From the NCBI GenBank assembly GCA_934436505.1, contig CAKSAP010000001.1, positions 124,001 to 188,000 of the forward strand: a DNA stretch of 64,000 bases, given 5' to 3'. Origin of the DNA: an uncultured Eubacteriales bacterium. GTDB lineage: Bacteria; Bacillota; Clostridia; Oscillospirales; Acutalibacteraceae. Shown piece by piece: positions 16,460-25,060 of the stretch. The position numbers and the translations under genes are program-made. The notes under the pieces were generated by a model. It had not been told where the DNA came from. It saw only the letters and a list, made by a program, of their open reading frames with translations, and did not search any database. The stretch's first letter is position 1, and the number at the start of each line of letters is the position of its first letter.

Positions 16460-17233
16460 TTATTTGCGTTTTTTGGATACAGTCTTTTTCGTTTTTGGCG
16501 GCAAGCCGAGCTGTCCTTGCATATAAATTATAAGCATTGCCATTCCCACATTCAAAAGAATTAACGAAACCGTTGAGGTAACGCCGCAAGCAACTCCCTT
16601 TGATGTTATAAACGCCTCAAGAATTGAACTTACCGCCGCCGGCGCAATGCTGCACCAAATCGGCTTTTCACTTTTCAATTTAATGCCTATGCCTATCAAA
16701 ATATAGCTTATTGCCAAAACCGCACAGCTTATACATTTCAGCAAAACAAGCGCTGTTGAAGCCGACGAAAAAGCCGCAACCAAAGCAAGCTGTGAAAGCT
16801 TTGCAACGCCGCACAAAAGCATTATCACCGTCGCAGGCTTAGCCCGTTCTTTGCCGTTAAACGCAAAAATAACTAAGCACAGTAACGCAGCGTCATACAA
16901 AAAATTCGACAGATAAAGCGGTATCAGCTCTAAGTTACCGAGCTTTTCAAATCCGCCCCGTGCGTTGATCTGTTTAAGGAAATTATAAACCTGTAAAATT
17001 CCGTCTAACGAAAAATACAGACACAGCAAAAGCTTGTTTTTCTTAATCATACCAATAGCCAACGGCAACAGGGTCAAAGCAACGGAAGCGGCACTTATTA
17101 TAATAAACACAAGCTTTGTCAGAGCTCCGCTTCCCGAGCCTGTCTGAGTTGTATACAAAATTATCGTCAATACGCTGAAAAAGCAGCTTAAAAGCCCAAG
17201 CCTTCCTGCCGTATCTGAATATGATTTTCTCAT
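16460..17233 (-). CDS. Polytopic membrane protein of unknown function
   Basis: A 257-residue protein with about seven hydrophobic segments (for example LGLLSCFFSVLTIILY, LVFIIISAASVALTLLPLA, LYDAALLCLVIFAF, LLLKCISCAVLAISYILIGI inferred as membrane spans) and a Lys-rich tail PPKTKKTVSKKRK. The start at 17233 (MRKSYSDTAG) is chosen because GGGGAG lies just upstream; a longer ATG form adds 16 polar residues with no binding site. I do not recognise the family. Confidence 0.65.
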   Translation of the reverse strand: MRKSYSDTAGRLGLLSCFFSVLTIILYTTQTGSGSGALTKLVFIIISAASVALTLLPLAIGMIKKNKLLLCLYFSLDGILQVYNFLKQINARGGFEKLGNLELIPLYLSNFLYDAALLCLVIFAFNGKERAKPATVIMLLCGVAKLSQLALVAAFSSASTALVLLKCISCAVLAISYILIGIGIKLKSEKPIWCSIAPAAVSSILEAFITSKGVACGVTSTVSLILLNVGMAMLIIYMQGQLGLPPKTKKTVSKKRK

Positions 17234-17303
17234 AAAATCTCCCCTTTGGTAAATCATATCATATACCTTTAAGTTTTTCAAGGCGCTCGATTTCCCAATA
17301 TAT

Positions 17304-17331
17304 AAGGCACCTCCGAAAAAGAAGGTGCCTT
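17304..17331 (-). terminator. Stem-loop downstream of the GGGtGRT gene
   Basis: AAGGCACCT (17304-17312) pairs perfectly with AGGTGCCTT (17323-17331). The T-tract on the minus strand is poor (ATATATT), so termination strength is uncertain. Confidence 0.5.
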
Positions 17332-17348
17332 AATTATATCGTTTGAAA

Positions 17349-18350
17349 TTATGCTTTCATTGCTTCTTCAACCGCAACTGCAACTGCAACGGTAGCACCA
17401 ACCATCGGGTTGTTACCCATACCGATAAGTCCCATCATTTCAACGTGAGCCGGTACAGAGGATGAGCCTGCGAACTGAGCGTCCGAGTGCATTCTTCCCA
17501 TTGTGTCGGTCATGCCGTAAGAAGAGGGGCCTGCAGCCATGTTGTCGGGGTGAAGTGTACGGCCTGTGCCGCCGCCCGATGCAACCGAGAAATACTTAAC
17601 GCCGTTTTCAACGCACCACTTTTTGTATGTGCCTGCAACGGGATGCTGGAATCTTGTCGGGTTGGTTGAGTTACCTGTGATTGAAACGCCGACATTTTCA
17701 AGCTTCATGATAGCAACGCCTTCGGGAACGTTGTCAGCACCGTAGCACTTAACATCTGCTCTCGGACCGTTTGAGAATGCTCTCTGCTCTGTAACCTTAA
17801 CGGTTTCCGAGTAGGGGTCAAACTCTGTTTCACAATATGTGAAGCCGTTGATTCTTGAAATAATGTAAGCAGCGTCCTTACCGAGACCGTTCAAGATAAC
17901 TCTGAGGTTTTTCTGACGAACCTTGTTAGCGTTAAGAGCGATTTTAATTGCGCCCTCAGCAGCTGCAAAGCTCTCGTGTCCTGCAAGGAAGCAGAAGCAC
18001 TCTGTCTCTTCGGAAAGGAGCATCTTACCGAGGTTTCCGTGACCGAGACCAACCTTACGGTTTTCAGCAACAGAACCGGGGATGCAGAAGCTCTGGAGGC
18101 CGATACCGATAGCAGCAGCCGCATCGGCAGCCTTTGTGCAGCCTGACTTAATCGCGATTGCAGCGCCTACGGTGTAAGCCCACTTAGCGTTCTCAAAGCA
18201 GATAGGCTGTGTTTCCTGTACGATTGTATAGGGGTCAATGCCTTTTTCTGCGCAAATTTCTTTACACTCGTCGATTGACGAAATGCCGTATTCTTTAAGA
18301 GTTGCGAGGATTTTAGCCTCACGTCTTTCGTAACCTTCAAACTGTGCCAT
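17349..18350 (-). CDS. GGGtGRT protein
   Basis: A 333-residue protein with the motif that names its family, SGGGTGRTLHPDNMAAGPSS, around residue 255. It also contains a Gly/Ala-rich stretch AVGAAIAIKSGC-like region near residue 60 and a C-terminal GLIGMGNNPMVGATVAVAVA. The biochemical function of the family is not known to me. It is regularly found, as here, directly after an IscU/NifU-like scaffold gene (gap 18 bases), which suggests a role with iron-sulfur or another metal centre. No signal peptide or membrane span is evident, so it is probably cytosolic. GGGAGG precedes the ATG. Confidence 0.88.
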   Translation of the reverse strand: MAQFEGYERREAKILATLKEYGISSIDECKEICAEKGIDPYTIVQETQPICFENAKWAYTVGAAIAIKSGCTKAADAAAAIGIGLQSFCIPGSVAENRKVGLGHGNLGKMLLSEETECFCFLAGHESFAAAEGAIKIALNANKVRQKNLRVILNGLGKDAAYIISRINGFTYCETEFDPYSETVKVTEQRAFSNGPRADVKCYGADNVPEGVAIMKLENVGVSITGNSTNPTRFQHPVAGTYKKWCVENGVKYFSVASGGGTGRTLHPDNMAAGPSSYGMTDTMGRMHSDAQFAGSSSVPAHVEMMGLIGMGNNPMVGATVAVAVAVEEAMKA

Positions 18351-18368
18351 TGTTAAATCCTCCCTCTC

Positions 18369-19064
18369 TTATTCTTTTCTCGGATCGATATACTTAGCGG
18401 CCTCATCAAATCTGCCGTAAGTTCCGATTGATTTCTTATATGCTTCGTTGGGCTCCATACCCTGCTTGATGAAGTCTGTCATCTTGCCGAGCGAAACGAA
18501 CTCATAGCCGATAACCTCGTCGTTCTCATCAAGAGCCATTCTTGTACAATAGCCCTCTGTCATTTCAAGGTAACGAACGCCCTTAGCCTTTGTGCCGTAC
18601 ATTGTGCCGACCATTGAACGGAAGCCCTTACCGAGATCCTCCATACCTGCGCCGATAACAAGTCCGTCATCAGAGAAAGCAGACTGTGTACGACCGTAAA
18701 CGATCTGCAAGAACAGCTCTCTCATTGCTGTATTGATAGCGTCACAAACAAGGTCTGTATTAAGAGCCTCAAGAACGGTCTTGCCCGGAAGAATTTCCGC
18801 TGCCATTGCTGCCGAGTGAGTCATACCCGAGCAACCGACAGTCTCAACAAGAGCCTCCTCGATAATTCCGTTTTTAACGTTAAGTGAGAGCTTGCAACAG
18901 CCCTGCTGAGGTGCACACCAGCCGATACCGTGTGTGTAACCCGAAATGTCTGTAATCTGCTTTGCAGCTACCCATTTGCCTTCTTCGGGGATGGGAGCAG
19001 GATCATGGTGCGGTCCTTTAGCAACACAGCACATTGTTTCAACTTCATGTGAATAGTTAATCAT
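18369..19064 (-). CDS. IscU/NifU-like iron-sulfur scaffold protein paired with GGGtGRT
   Basis: A 231-residue protein whose middle resembles an IscU-type scaffold: GWCAPQQGCCKLSLNVKNG corresponds to the first cluster Cys region, and VETVGCSGMTHSAA to the second. The third ligand region of classical IscU (HCS) is not visible; that position reads VYGRTQSAF. There is an extra N-terminal Cys pair (ETMCCVAKG). It may hold an Fe-S cluster or another metal, but that is inference. It precedes the GGGtGRT gene in what looks like a two-gene operon with its own promoter and a structured 5' leader. The AAAGGAG is 11 bases from the ATG, rather far. Confidence 0.82.
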   Translation of the reverse strand: MINYSHEVETMCCVAKGPHHDPAPIPEEGKWVAAKQITDISGYTHGIGWCAPQQGCCKLSLNVKNGIIEEALVETVGCSGMTHSAAMAAEILPGKTVLEALNTDLVCDAINTAMRELFLQIVYGRTQSAFSDDGLVIGAGMEDLGKGFRSMVGTMYGTKAKGVRYLEMTEGYCTRMALDENDEVIGYEFVSLGKMTDFIKQGMEPNEAYKKSIGTYGRFDEAAKYIDPRKE

Positions 19065-19078
19065 TGTAACATGAACTC

Positions 19079-19178
19079 CTTTCCTGTTTTACCATAAAGA
19101 GCCGCAATACAATAAGCAGCTTGCCCTAAAGCGTTTTCGCATATACATACCGTATTCCTCTGCTTTATGGAGATGTAC
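19079..19178 (-). promoter_or_regulatory. Structured 5' leader of the IscU-like/GGGtGRT operon
   Basis: From the expected transcript start near 19178 to the ribosome binding site at 19079-19085, the leader has a perfect 8-bp closing stem: CCATAAAG (19170-19163) with CTTTATGG (19099-19092). The 3' arm ends just before the ribosome binding site. A second perfect pairing, AAGCAG (19165-19160) with CTGCTT (19119-19114), shares AAG with the first, so the two cannot form together. Mutually exclusive stems ahead of the Shine-Dalgarno sequence are what a riboswitch or other RNA switch would show. It matches no riboswitch class I know. Confidence 0.45.
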
Positions 19179-19184
19179 GATAGT

Positions 19185-19213
19185 ATTATACATTTTTGTT
19201 ATCAAATTATCAA
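19185..19213 (-). promoter_or_regulatory. SigA promoter of the IscU-like/GGGtGRT operon
   Basis: On minus: TTGATA, 17 bases, TATAAT. One mismatch to the consensus. Confidence 0.85.
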
Positions 19214-19221
19214 TAGAAAAA

Positions 19222-19476
19222 TTAAGATTGCGGGTGCAAAATGTCGCTTTTTTTATGATAAAGCCTTGTTTGCGACTTATTCGTGTAATAATTTTCGAGT
19301 GTTTTCGCCGTATTGACCACCTCTCTTTTCATTTCGTAAAGACAGAGCAGGTGTCTGTTGGCGTTGTGCTTCTGTGCGCCCGTGTAATTTTTCGAGTTCT
19401 CTCGCAATGCTGCGATTTGCTTTTCAAGCCTCCTTTCGTCCTCTCTGTAAGTTTTTGCAAGTTCATTAAGCGTCAT
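19222..19476 (-). CDS. Small coiled-coil hypothetical protein
   Basis: An 84-residue, charged, mostly helical protein (ELAKTYREDERRLEKQIAAL) with a C-terminal YYTNKSQTRLYHK segment. Its pattern resembles small helical proteins often seen in clostridial genomes and prophages, but no function is known to me. AAAGGA lies about 10 bases before the ATG and a good promoter precedes it at 19512-19540, so it is probably real. No transmembrane segment. Confidence 0.6.
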   Translation of the reverse strand: MTLNELAKTYREDERRLEKQIAALRENSKNYTGAQKHNANRHLLCLYEMKREVVNTAKTLENYYTNKSQTRLYHKKSDILHPQS

Positions 19477-19511
19477 TAAATTGTGTCCTTTCGTAACATT
19501 TTCTATGCCTG

Positions 19512-19540
19512 ATTATAGAGATATACAACCGCAAAATCAA
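19512..19540 (-). promoter_or_regulatory. SigA promoter of the small coiled-coil gene
   Basis: On minus: TTGATT, 17 bases, TATAAT. Confidence 0.75.
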
Positions 19541-19604
19541 ACAAAATTGTTACGAATAGTACCATTATTTGTACTTTTTTAATGCTATAATACGACTTTT
19601 TTCG

Positions 19605-19635
19605 ACAAAAAAGGACACGAAAAAACCGTGCCCTT
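19605..19635 (-). terminator. Intrinsic terminator after galU
   Basis: On minus, AAGGGCACG (19635-19627) pairs with CGTGTCCTT (19619-19611), one G-T/mismatch, followed by TTTTTT. It closes the guaB-galU gene string. Confidence 0.85.
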
Positions 19636-19652
19636 AAATATGTTTATTTTCT

Positions 19653-20534
19653 TTAGAAGGTCTTGACAAGCTCCTTGAGATACGCCTTGAAATCCTCGCC
19701 GATTTCATCATGGTTGAGCGCAACCTCACAGTTAGCCTTCATAATACCGAGCTTGTTGCCCATATCATAGCGGATGCCGTCAAAGTCAACAGCGTTGAGC
19801 TTTCCCTGACGTGCAAGCATAAGCATTGAATCCGTAAAGTAAACCTCTCCGCTTTTCTTGTCGGGCGGAGTCTGCTCAATCAAATCGAAAATTTCGGGCG
19901 GCATAACAACTCTGCCCAAAATCGAATAGCAGGAAACAATCTCCTCGGGAGTGGGCTTTTCAATAATGTTGTGAACAGCCATAACATTGTTGTCAATCGG
20001 AGTTACATCAAGAGAGCAATACTTCGGTACGTCCTTTCTCGGTACCTCCTTTACGCCTACGCAGCCTGCGCCATACTTGTCATATGCGTCGATAAGCTGA
20101 CCGATAACAGGCTTGCCCTCGGGAGATACAATGACGTCGTCGCCGTAAAGAATTGCAAACGGCTCGTTGCCGATAAAGCTCCTCGCACACGAAATCGCAT
20201 GAGCAAGTCCCTTTGTCTCCTTCTGCCTGATATAGTACATATTGGCAAGGCTTGACGCCTTGAGTACATCGTCATAAATTTTCTTTTTGGACGGATTGTC
20301 CTTGAGTGATGCCTCAAGCTCAAACGAGTGGTCAAAATGATCCTCAATTACACTTTTTCCTCTGTTCGTGATGACAAGAATGTCCGTAATTCCTGCTGCT
20401 GCAGCCTCTTCTACAATATACTGAATTGCAGGCTTATCAACAATGTTAAGCATTTCCTTCGGCACAGACTTTGAAGCGGGCAAAACCCTTGTTCCGAGAC
20501 CTGCCGCAGGTATAATCGCCTTTGTGATTTTCAT
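19653..20534 (-). CDS. galU: UTP-glucose-1-phosphate uridylyltransferase
   Basis: A 293-residue nucleotidyltransferase making UDP-glucose from UTP and glucose-1-phosphate, for glycolipid, teichoic acid and exopolysaccharide synthesis. The signature AAGLGTRVLPASKSVPKEML is intact, as are IQYIVEEAAAAGI, YGDD and the ENPSKKK-type loop of the GalU group. It is last in the guaB operon, 2 bases after the zinc-ribbon membrane protein, with a terminator behind. Its intact GLGTR loop contrasts with the altered loop in GlmU of this window. Confidence 0.96.
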   Translation of the reverse strand: MKITKAIIPAAGLGTRVLPASKSVPKEMLNIVDKPAIQYIVEEAAAAGITDILVITNRGKSVIEDHFDHSFELEASLKDNPSKKKIYDDVLKASSLANMYYIRQKETKGLAHAISCARSFIGNEPFAILYGDDVIVSPEGKPVIGQLIDAYDKYGAGCVGVKEVPRKDVPKYCSLDVTPIDNNVMAVHNIIEKPTPEEIVSCYSILGRVVMPPEIFDLIEQTPPDKKSGEVYFTDSMLMLARQGKLNAVDFDGIRYDMGNKLGIMKANCEVALNHDEIGEDFKAYLKELVKTF

Positions 20535-20536
20535 AA

Positions 20537-21499
20537 TCAGTTCCCCTTTGTGATAAACGAAATCAACAACTGTTCCGCACAGTAATATCCTAAAACTCCG
20601 AGCGTCGTCATTACCATTGAAGTACCGCCCCGTTTCAAAATCCGCAGCTGATATTCCTCGTCGGTTTTTGACTCCGCCTTGAAATCGGTCAAATCCTTTT
20701 CGATTTTCTTTTTATAGAACGTGTTGCCGAAAATTCCGCCAAACAGCCTGATTGCAAGCTCAACGCTCGCAAGAGCTATGACCTCGGGCGTTTTAATAAA
20801 CTCCTTGCTGACCTCGCTCATTTCCTCAACGGAGAGCTCTCCTCTTTGGTACTGCTCGGCAGAAGCATAATAAGCCTCTGTTCTTTCAACAAACCTCGGG
20901 GTCGTGCAGACTCCCGTTGTAAACAGCGAAACAAGCAACAGCACGAAGCCTATAATGTTCATTTTTCTGAAAAAGAACCAATAGGGCGAGAAGAAAAACG
21001 CCGCCCAGTTAAAAGTGAACTTTTTACCCGTCTTTTCAGCGGCATAAAATTTAGGTATATATCTGCTTGCGCCGTTTCTGATATACGAAGCAACGTCTGA
21101 AATTTTATGCGAGCCTATTGTGTCGTCGGGCGAAATTTCAATAACTCTTGCCCCGTACGGCATATTCGGGAACGGCGGAATAGCATTTTGAATGTTATAA
21201 AGCCTTGCCGAACAATAAAGACAGTTCGGCTCCTCTGCCGGATTTTCTCTTCCGCAATTCGGACAAACGACGGTTTTACCTCCGTTTTTTCCGTGCTCCT
21301 CAAACGCTTTCGGCTCTTCAGCCTTCGCTTCGGGCTTCCATTCAAAATTCTCCGAATGTAAGCTTTCATTAGCGCAAGCATTATGAAGCTTGTAGCAATC
21401 TCTGTGATGCGGAGTTCCGCAGACGGGGCAAACGACTATATCGTCGCCCTCAACGAAATTTTTACCGCATACAGGACATTTTTCACCGGTGTAAATCAA
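20537..21499 (-). CDS. RING/zinc-ribbon and DUF2628 membrane protein
   Basis: A 320-residue protein. Residues 1-45 carry a RING-like zinc cluster (CPVCGKNF, CPVCGTPHHRDCY), typical of bacterial RING-finger family 1; residues about 78-98 a second zinc ribbon (CPNCGRENP, CLYC). The C-terminal half holds the DUF2628-type block FNWAAFFFSPYWFFFRKMN, followed by membrane segments (GFVLLLVSLFTTGVC and a last one near the C-terminus). Zinc domains would face the cytosol. Function is unknown. It lies between purB and galU in the same string of genes. Confidence 0.8.
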   Translation of the reverse strand: MIYTGEKCPVCGKNFVEGDDIVVCPVCGTPHHRDCYKLHNACANESLHSENFEWKPEAKAEEPKAFEEHGKNGGKTVVCPNCGRENPAEEPNCLYCSARLYNIQNAIPPFPNMPYGARVIEISPDDTIGSHKISDVASYIRNGASRYIPKFYAAEKTGKKFTFNWAAFFFSPYWFFFRKMNIIGFVLLLVSLFTTGVCTTPRFVERTEAYYASAEQYQRGELSVEEMSEVSKEFIKTPEVIALASVELAIRLFGGIFGNTFYKKKIEKDLTDFKAESKTDEEYQLRILKRGGTSMVMTTLGVLGYYCAEQLLISFITKGN

Positions 21500-21533
21500 T
21501 AAATCAGCCTCTTTTTAAGATATTTGTCACTTA

Positions 21534-22964
21534 TTAAACATTTATCTCTACGCTTATTCCCAATTCATCCTTGTATTTTTCAAGTATCGGCTTAACCTCG
21601 GCGTCGATAAACTCAACAACCTGCTCGGGTGCTCTGCCGACAAACTTTTCAGGCTTCATTTCGGCAAGGATTTCCTCCTTTGTAAGCGAGAACATACTGT
21701 CAGCCGCAATACGGTCAACCAAATCGTTTTCCCCGCCGTCAACCTTGACAACCTTGCCTGCCTCCATTGAAAGCACACGAATTCTCTCGTGAAGCTCCTG
21801 ACGGTCTCCGCCTTTTTTAACGGCAGCCATCATAATATTTTCGGTTGCCATAAACGGAAGCTCCTCGTTGAGGTGTTTTTCAATCATCTTCGGATATACA
21901 ACAATTCCGTCAACGACGTTTATATAAAGCTCAAGCACCGCATCAACTGCAAGGAAAGCCTCGGGTACGCTTATTCTCTTGTTAGCAGAGTCATCAAGCG
22001 TTCTCTCAAACCACTGTGTAGCGGCTGTGATTGCAGGGTTGAGCGTATCACAAATCACATATCTTGAAAGTGATGAAATTCTTTCGCTTCTCATCGGATT
22101 TCTCTTGTACGCCATTGCGGAAGAGCCGATCTGAGTTTTCTCAAACGGTTCTTCAAGCTCTTTTTTGTGCTGTAACAATCTCATATCGCCCGAGAACTTG
22201 TAAGCCGACTGAGCAATTTCCGAAAGCACGCTCAAAACATTGTAATCGAGCTTTCTCGAATAGGTCTGTCCCGATACCATATAGCAGCTTTCAAAGCCCA
22301 TTTTTTCTGCAATTTTTTTATCAAGAGCCTTGATTTTCTCGGAGTCGCCGTCAAAAATTTCAACGAACGAAGCCTGTGTGCCTGTTGTTCCCTTTGAGCC
22401 TAAAAGCTTCATCTGTGAAAGCTGGAACTCAAGCTGTGCAAAGTCAAGCACCAAATCATTGAGCCAAAGCGAAGCTCTTTTTCCGACGGTTGTCGGCTGA
22501 GCTGCCTGAAAATGTGTGAATGCAAGGCAGGGCATATCCTTATATTTCATAGCGAACTTCGAAAGCTCGTTTATAAGGTTAACAAGTTTCTTTCTGACAA
22601 GCTTTAATGCTTCTGTCATTATAATAACATCCGTGTTATCTCCGACATAGCAGGAGGTAGCGCCCCAGTGGATAATTCCCTTTGCCTTCGGGCACTGTTC
22701 GCCGTAAGCGTGAACATGGCTCATTACGTCGTGACGAACCCTTTTTTCCTCAGCCTCGGCAACCTCGTAGTTTATATCCTCGGCATGAGCCTTAAGCTCT
22801 GCAATCTGCTCGTCGGTAATATCCAAGCCGAGCTCCTTTTCACTCTCAGCAAGAGCAATCCAAAGCTTTCTCCAAGTCTTAAACTTGAAATCAGGCGAGA
22901 AAATATATTTCATTTCCTTGCTTGAATATCTTGAATTAAGCGGACTCTCGTAGATATCTTTCAT
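21534..22964 (-). CDS. purB: Adenylosuccinate lyase
   Basis: A 476-residue fumarase/aspartase superfamily lyase that acts twice in purine synthesis, on SAICAR and on adenylosuccinate, releasing fumarate. The signature loop GSSAMAYKRNPMRSE is intact. Catalytic His regions HDVMSHVHAYG and TTGTQASF are present. The start at 22964 (MKDIYESPLN) was preferred to an upstream ATG because GAGGGG lies about 8 bases before it. It sits in an operon with guaB, another purine enzyme, and glyA, which supplies one-carbon units. Confidence 0.95.
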   Translation of the reverse strand: MKDIYESPLNSRYSSKEMKYIFSPDFKFKTWRKLWIALAESEKELGLDITDEQIAELKAHAEDINYEVAEAEEKRVRHDVMSHVHAYGEQCPKAKGIIHWGATSCYVGDNTDVIIMTEALKLVRKKLVNLINELSKFAMKYKDMPCLAFTHFQAAQPTTVGKRASLWLNDLVLDFAQLEFQLSQMKLLGSKGTTGTQASFVEIFDGDSEKIKALDKKIAEKMGFESCYMVSGQTYSRKLDYNVLSVLSEIAQSAYKFSGDMRLLQHKKELEEPFEKTQIGSSAMAYKRNPMRSERISSLSRYVICDTLNPAITAATQWFERTLDDSANKRISVPEAFLAVDAVLELYINVVDGIVVYPKMIEKHLNEELPFMATENIMMAAVKKGGDRQELHERIRVLSMEAGKVVKVDGGENDLVDRIAADSMFSLTKEEILAEMKPEKFVGRAPEQVVEFIDAEVKPILEKYKDELGISVEINV

Positions 22965-22978
22965 TATAATACCCCTCA

Positions 22979-24196
22979 TTATTTAGCAAAATATTTTCTG
23001 ATTCTTTCAACAGCCTTTTCTGTGTTTTCGGTCGTGCCGAAGGCGGTAAGACGGAAATATCCCTCGCCTGCCGGACCGAAGCCCTCGCCGGGTGTGCCGA
23101 CAACCTGAAGCTCGTTAAGAAGAAGGTCAAAGAAGTCCCAGCTGCCCATATTATCGGGAGTTTTAAGCCAAATGTACGGCGAATTTACCGCACCGTAAAC
23201 CTCAAGACCGCAAGCCTTTAAGCCGTCATATATTATTTTAGCATTTTTCTGATAATAAGCAATGGTTTCTCTGATTTCTTTCTTTCCCTGCTCGGAATAA
23301 ACAGCCTCGGCAGCTCTCTGTGTCACATAGGAAACGCCGTTGAACTTTGTTGCCTGTCTGCGTGCCCACATTGAATTGAGCTCTACGCCGTCAACCTTGA
23401 GCTCGTGCGGAACAACCGTATAGCCGCAACGTACACCCGTAAAGCCTGCTGTCTTTGAGAAGGATTTGAACTCGATTGCACAGGTCTTTGCACCCTCGAT
23501 TTCATAAATGGTGTGCGGTACGTTGTCCTCTGTGATAAACGCTTCATAAGCTGCGTCGTAAAGGATTACAGAGCCGTTCTCGTTTGCATAATCGACCCAT
23601 TTTTTAAGCTCGTCCTTTGTAATTGCCATACCCGTAGGATTGTTCGGGAAGCAAAGGTAAATCAAATCAACCTTTTCCTTAGGAAGCTCGGGCAGGAAAT
23701 TATTTTCTGCAAGGCAGGTCATATAATAAATGTTCGACCATTTACCGTCTGCGTCCTTTTCGCCCGAACGGCCCGACATAACGTTTGTGTCAACATATAC
23801 GGGATAAACGGGGTCGCAAATAGCAACCTTATTGTCAAGCGAGAAAATATCGCCGATGTTGCCCGTATCGCTCTTTGCGCCGTCCGATACGAAAATTTCA
23901 GAATTGTCAAGCTCTACGCCGTGAGCCTTATAGTCATTTTCGTTGATTGCGTCCAAAAGGAAATCATAGCCGAATGCAGGCGGATATCCTCTGAAGGTCT
24001 CGGCTTTTGACATTTCGTCAACAGCCTTGTGCATAGCGTCAATGCAAGCAGGTGCCAACGGACGTGTAACGTCGCCGATACCGAGCCTTATAATCTCTTT
24101 GTCGGGATTTGCCTTTGAATAAGCCTCAACCTTTTTTGCAATGTTCAAAAAAAGATAGCTGCTTTCGATTTTCAAAAAATTTTCGTTGAATTTCAT
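22979..24196 (-). CDS. dapL: LL-diaminopimelate aminotransferase
   Basis: A 405-residue PLP aminotransferase that converts tetrahydrodipicolinate to LL-diaminopimelate in one step, bypassing the succinyl or acetyl route. RLGIGDVTRPLAP, the GDGAKSDTGNI-like SDGAKSDTGNIGDIF and the PLP lysine in FKSFSKTAGFTGVRCGYT are typical. It lies 18 bases downstream of dapF, the next enzyme in the pathway, so lysine/mDAP synthesis is partly clustered here. AAAGGAAAT precedes the ATG. Confidence 0.96.
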   Translation of the reverse strand: MKFNENFLKIESSYLFLNIAKKVEAYSKANPDKEIIRLGIGDVTRPLAPACIDAMHKAVDEMSKAETFRGYPPAFGYDFLLDAINENDYKAHGVELDNSEIFVSDGAKSDTGNIGDIFSLDNKVAICDPVYPVYVDTNVMSGRSGEKDADGKWSNIYYMTCLAENNFLPELPKEKVDLIYLCFPNNPTGMAITKDELKKWVDYANENGSVILYDAAYEAFITEDNVPHTIYEIEGAKTCAIEFKSFSKTAGFTGVRCGYTVVPHELKVDGVELNSMWARRQATKFNGVSYVTQRAAEAVYSEQGKKEIRETIAYYQKNAKIIYDGLKACGLEVYGAVNSPYIWLKTPDNMGSWDFFDLLLNELQVVGTPGEGFGPAGEGYFRLTAFGTTENTEKAVERIRKYFAK

Positions 24197-24214
24197 TTTT
24201 GTATTTCCTTTCGT

Positions 24215-25060
24215 TTATTCTTCAATTTCGCCGGTGCATACCGTTGCGGCAGGACCCGTCATATAAACATCTCCGCCGTCAGTCCAAATATCAGTAAGCG
24301 TACCGCCTAAAAGATTTATTTTTATCTCCGTGTTCCTCTTACAGTAGCCGCAAAGCACAGAAGCCACCGTTACCGCACAAGAGCCTGTGCCGCAGGCGAG
24401 AGTTTCGCCCGAGCCTCTTTCCCAAACCCTCATATCAAGCTCGGTATCGCTCACAACGTGTACAAATTCCGTGTTTATTCTTTCGGGGAACATTTCGTTG
24501 TTTTCAAATTTCGGACCTATTTTTTCAAGGTCAATGCTTTTAACGTCGTCAACATAGACAATGCAGTGGGGATTTCCCATAGAAACACAGGTAACCTCGT
24601 ACTCTTTTCCGTCGATAGTTAATTTTTGTCTAACCACGCTTTCGCCGTCAAATTTTGTCGGTATTTTATCCGCTTGCAAAATCGGCTCGCCCATATTGAC
24701 TCTTGCGCTGACAACCTTTCCGTTCTCAACGTTCATTTTAATAAGCTTGATTCCGCTTCTTGTTTCAACCGATATTTCATCCTTATCGGTCATACCGTTA
24801 TCGTAAACATATTTTGAAACGCATCTTATGCCGTTTCCGCACATCATACCCTCAGAGCCGTCGGCGTTGTAAATGTTCATCTTGAAATCCGCCTTATCGC
24901 TCGGGGAAATGAGAATAAGTCCGTCCGAGCCGATGCCAAAGTGCCTGTCGCTGACCTTTATCGCAAGCTTTTCCGGATCTTTGACCGTTTCCTCAAAGCA
25001 GTTGATATATATGTAGTCGTTTCCTGCTCCGTGCATTTTAGTAAATTTCAATCTATCCAT
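24215..25060 (-). CDS. dapF: Diaminopimelate epimerase
   Basis: A 281-residue PLP-independent epimerase turning LL-DAP into meso-DAP. The two catalytic cysteines are in GMMCGNGIRC and LACGTGSCA, and the N-terminus FTKMHGAGNDYIYI is typical. The ATG at 25060 overlaps the end of the upstream ANTAR gene by 8 bases; GGAG is immediately adjacent, too close for a normal Shine-Dalgarno, so a TTG at 25066 is an alternative start and translational coupling is likely. Confidence 0.95.
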   Translation of the reverse strand: MDRLKFTKMHGAGNDYIYINCFEETVKDPEKLAIKVSDRHFGIGSDGLILISPSDKADFKMNIYNADGSEGMMCGNGIRCVSKYVYDNGMTDKDEISVETRSGIKLIKMNVENGKVVSARVNMGEPILQADKIPTKFDGESVVRQKLTIDGKEYEVTCVSMGNPHCIVYVDDVKSIDLEKIGPKFENNEMFPERINTEFVHVVSDTELDMRVWERGSGETLACGTGSCAVTVASVLCGYCKRNTEIKINLLGGTLTDIWTDGGDVYMTGPAATVCTGEIEE

